Source of the DNA: Candidatus Thorarchaeota archaeon
GTDB lineage: Archaea; Asgardarchaeota; Thorarchaeia; Thorarchaeales; Thorarchaeaceae
Direction: 5' to 3'
Assembly (NCBI GenBank): GCA_030642465.1
Contig: DAOWNS010000003.1
Location: 1 to 24,895 of the forward strand
DNA length: 24,895 nucleotides
The notes under the pieces were generated by a model, which saw only the letters and a list, made by a program, of their open reading frames with translations, was not told where the DNA came from and did not search any database. This document shows, piece by piece, positions 22,997 through 24,895 of the stretch. Both the position numbers and the translations under genes were made by a program. The number at the start of each line of letters is the position of its first letter. Position 1 is the stretch's first letter.

Positions 22997-23098
22997 TGGC
23001 GCCGGGGATGAGATTCGAACTCATGCGTCCTGAGACAGCGGTTCTCTCGTATTGGAGTGATTTCGAGACCGTCTCCGTAGCCACTTGGATACCCCGGC
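22997..23098 (-). tRNA. tRNA-Ser (CGA anticodon) with 18-base intron
   Basis: Read on the minus strand, acceptor GCCGGGG pairs with CCCCGGC, discriminator G, encoded CCA. The T arm is ATGAG-TTCGAAT-CTCAT and there is a long variable arm with a GTC/GAC stem. The anticodon stem pairs CGGT with ACCG only if 18 bases after position 37 (23044-23061) are removed; this leaves loop CTCGAAA, anticodon CGA, Ser. The terminal 27-43 pair is then A-C. CTCG of the loop pairs with CGAG of the intron, leaving three-base bulges AAA and AGA at the two cut sites, a bulge-helix-type archaeal splice motif. Confidence 0.92.
23044..23061 (-). other. tRNA-Ser intron at 37/38
   Basis: An 18-base intron at the canonical archaeal position. 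The central four-base helix CTCG/CGAG and the flanking bulges place the cuts; the outer helix is weak, so this looks like a bulge-helix-loop form rather than a full bulge-helix-bulge. Confidence 0.85.
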
Positions 23099-23130
23099 TA
23101 GATTGCGGTAATGTTGGGACTGGGCTCTTT

Positions 23131-23144
23131 GGATTTAATATTAA
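23131..23144 (-). promoter_or_regulatory. Box A (TATA) for tRNA-Ser
   Basis: On the minus strand this reads TTAATATTAAATCC, centred about 39 bases before the tRNA. It lies immediately past the stop codon of the upstream mutase gene, so tRNA-Ser probably has its own promoter. Confidence 0.5.
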
Positions 23145-24530
23145 CTAAGCTCTCTTAGCCTCTTCAAGCGCCTGCTTCATCACATCTCTTGCGATGTCTT
23201 CCAGTTTCTTCAGGGTCTTCTTAGTCTTGGCCCCAACATACAATCTGGCCTTTGGTTCAGTTCCCGAAACCCTAACTAAGACATAGGAATCGTCGTTGCG
23301 CTCGATTCTGATTCCGTCTTCTTCTAAGACTCTCTCCACTCCACTAATCCTTGGAACAAGCAATTCCTTCACCTTTGGGAGAAATAGCGGTTTCGCATTG
23401 TCAGGACATGGAAGGTTGTCACGCAGTATCGGATACTCGGGCACTGTTTTCATCAACTCGATACAACTACCATTTCCCTGTTCGCTGACCATCTGGGCGA
23501 TTCTTGCTGCTCCAGTAATCCCATCCATCCATAAACCAAGCCTAGTGAAGATTGGCTTCCAAGGCTCTGATGCGAATACAATATCATCCATATTCGACGA
23601 GAAAGTTTCCTGTAATGAGCCCAAAGGCGCTCTGACGACTTTTCCGCCTGCGTTTCTGACCAGTTCATCGATGACACTGGAAGTGTCGATTGACACGACC
23701 ACAGTTCCACCACCTTCTCTCTCCACCTCATCACGAGCGAAAAGGGCTATCACTCGATTCTGATCAATGAAGCGCCCCTTCTCGTCGATGACTGCAATAC
23801 GATCTCCGTCTCCATCATGACAGATGGTGACCCCGAAGTCAGAATCTGCTGCGAAACTCATCGCGTCGCCCAAGTTTCGTGGTGCGGGTTCTGCAGGTCT
23901 TCCTGGAAAGTGACCGTCAGGATGCGAATTCATTGTGATGACCGAAAATCCCAGTTCTCGAAGAAGATGTGGTGTGTAATTGTAGGCAGCACCATTAGCG
24001 GCGTCCACTAGAACTCGCATTCCATCGCTTCTTCCTCCTCGTTCCAGAACAAACGCCTTCACTCTCTCTAGGAACGTCTTACGAATGTTCCATCTTGAAA
24101 TGCGACCTATGTTCTTCCAAGATGCAACTGCAAACTCGCCGCTGTTCACGCGTTCCTCAATGAACATCTCCTCAGATCTCACAAATTCACGACCGCCTTT
24201 GAAGAACTTGAAACCATTATCAGTTGGAGGATTGTGACTGGCAGTGATTACAACAGAGGCAGACACCCCGTTCATCGCGCTGTGAGATCCCACTGCAGGC
24301 ATTGGAGCTCCTCCCAGATTGATTACATCAACCCCTGTAGAAACAACGCCTGCCACAAAGGAGTTACAAAGCATATCATTGGAGGTCCTAGCATCTGTAC
24401 CGACGCCGACTACTCCTTGACCATCCAGAAATGTCCCCAACGCACGACCTAGTCCCAATGCTAGATCCACCGTCACCTTGTTCGCAATACTACCTCTGAT
24501 TCCCGAGGTGCCGAATATTCTCCTTGTCAA
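23145..24530 (-). CDS. glmM: Phosphoglucosamine mutase / phosphomannomutase family enzyme
   Basis: A 461-aa alpha-D-phosphohexomutase, moving phosphate between C6 and C1 of a hexose phosphate for UDP-GlcNAc or mannose-based glycans. It opens with FGTSGIRG; the phosphoserine is Ser98 in TASHNPPTDNGFKFF; the Mg site is DGDGDR (239-244); the C-terminal phosphate-binding loop is RVSGTEPKARLYV. Archaeal GlmM and ManB proteins look alike, so substrate is not settled. TTG start with GGAGG 7 bases upstream. It begins 11 bases after the PhoU-like stop, so the two are in one operon. Confidence 0.9.
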   Translation of the reverse strand: MTRRIFGTSGIRGSIANKVTVDLALGLGRALGTFLDGQGVVGVGTDARTSNDMLCNSFVAGVVSTGVDVINLGGAPMPAVGSHSAMNGVSASVVITASHNPPTDNGFKFFKGGREFVRSEEMFIEERVNSGEFAVASWKNIGRISRWNIRKTFLERVKAFVLERGGRSDGMRVLVDAANGAAYNYTPHLLRELGFSVITMNSHPDGHFPGRPAEPAPRNLGDAMSFAADSDFGVTICHDGDGDRIAVIDEKGRFIDQNRVIALFARDEVEREGGGTVVVSIDTSSVIDELVRNAGGKVVRAPLGSLQETFSSNMDDIVFASEPWKPIFTRLGLWMDGITGAARIAQMVSEQGNGSCIELMKTVPEYPILRDNLPCPDNAKPLFLPKVKELLVPRISGVERVLEEDGIRIERNDDSYVLVRVSGTEPKARLYVGAKTKKTLKKLEDIARDVMKQALEEAKRA

Positions 24531-24541
24531 CTGTCTACCTC

Positions 24542-24895
24542 CTAGCTCCTTGGGAGTCCCAAATCCGCAATGTCCTTGGCTGCTTCCCCGATTCTCAATA
24601 AAATGTCAACCACGTACAGGTGGGTCTGAGGCGCGTTGTTGGGAGTTGAGATTAGGTACTGCCTTAGTTTGGCTGTGTCTTCGATTATCTCTTTCTCTGC
24701 TTTTATGACCCACGCGACCTTCTCAGAGTCAAACTTGAACAGGCTTGTCACAGCACTGGATTGCATCTCTTTCACCATCGTCACAATTGGTTCCATTTTC
24801 TTGACAAGTTTCTTGTCCAAAGCATACTGTGTCCTGCCAGCGATATCTACGGCTAGGTCTGCAATCCTCTCAATGTACTGTGCAGCCAGTCGGAA
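24542..24895 (-). CDS. PhoU-domain protein, C-terminal part (runs off the right edge)
   Basis: The frame is open from the TAG at 24542-24544 to the window edge, 117 codons; a TTG at 24820 is internal, not the start. The stretch RLAAQYIERIADLAVDIAGR, next to the edge, is the PhoU helix signature (metal-binding ER-x-x-D pattern), and the remaining helices fit a PhoU repeat. PhoU-type proteins regulate phosphate uptake; which subtype this is depends on the missing N-terminal part. Confidence 0.8.
   Translation of the reverse strand, partial: FRLAAQYIERIADLAVDIAGRTQYALDKKLVKKMEPIVTMVKEMQSSAVTSLFKFDSEKVAWVIKAEKEIIEDTAKLRQYLISTPNNAPQTHLYVVDILLRIGEAAKDIADLGLPRS

Noticed and set aside
22833..23033. 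Plus-strand ORF overlapping the DsrE-like gene and tRNA-Ser
   Set aside because: It runs into a tRNA on the other strand and is out of frame with a better gene.
1..24895. CRISPR array, insertion sequence or prophage signals
   Set aside because: No regularly spaced repeats, transposase motifs, terminal inverted repeats or integrase-like proteins were seen.

Overview
The window is archaeal chromosomal DNA. Information-processing genes found only in archaea and eukaryotes, or arranged as in archaea, fill it: Trm-G10-type tRNA methylase, GPN-loop GTPase, NurA/HerA, a COG2433 RNase H-fold protein, LSm, three KEOPS subunits (Kae1, Bud32, Pcc1), eS1/S3Ae, uS15, FAU-1, UPF0147 and a ZNRD2-like zinc protein. 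Box-A/TATA promoters, Shine-Dalgarno (SD) motifs matching an archaeal 16S tail (GAGGTG, GGAGG) and a tRNA with a bulge-helix intron agree. A MglA-like small GTPase in an operon with a tandem Roadblock protein suggests an Asgard archaeon, perhaps of the Thorarchaeia type; this lineage call is an inference and was not tested by phylogeny. No mobile elements or CRISPR arrays were seen.

Layout. Positions 1-2000: tail of an unknown plus-strand gene, then a minus-strand pair (GPN GTPase, then tRNA G10 methylase). 2001-4224: an operator-like palindrome, an XRE-type regulator and a SAMHD1-like HD phosphohydrolase. 4356-6882: a translationally coupled three-gene module of tandem Roadblock protein, uncharacterised 306-aa protein and MglA-like GTPase. 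6922-12038: CTP synthase, NurA, HerA and a 199-aa coiled-coil protein in one apparent operon. 12064-14667: a small ArsR-type regulator (minus) divergent from the COG2433 protein. 14688-16686: LSm (minus) divergent from kae1-bud32. 16772-18929: rpsO, a DHH/RecJ-like gene and pcc1. 18954-20761: FAU-1 and UPF0147 (minus). 20931-22030: ZNRD2-like protein (plus), S3Ae (minus). 22248-24895: a 43-aa zinc ribbon, tRNA-Leu(UAG), a DsrE-like protein, intron-containing tRNA-Ser(CGA), phosphoglucosamine/phosphomanno-mutase and a truncated PhoU-like gene.

The genes serve tRNA modification (m2G10, t6A), translation, DNA-end processing and replication, and nucleotide supply. The two parts that stand out are the Roadblock/unknown/GTPase module, which looks like a MglAB-type switch with an extra partner, and the DHH/RecJ-family protein in the usual GAN position between rpsO and pcc1. 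The latter has lost every recognisable catalytic motif, making it Cdc45-like in character. Start-codon use is also notable: several genes start with TTG, and two appear to start with CTG, each behind a strong Shine-Dalgarno sequence.
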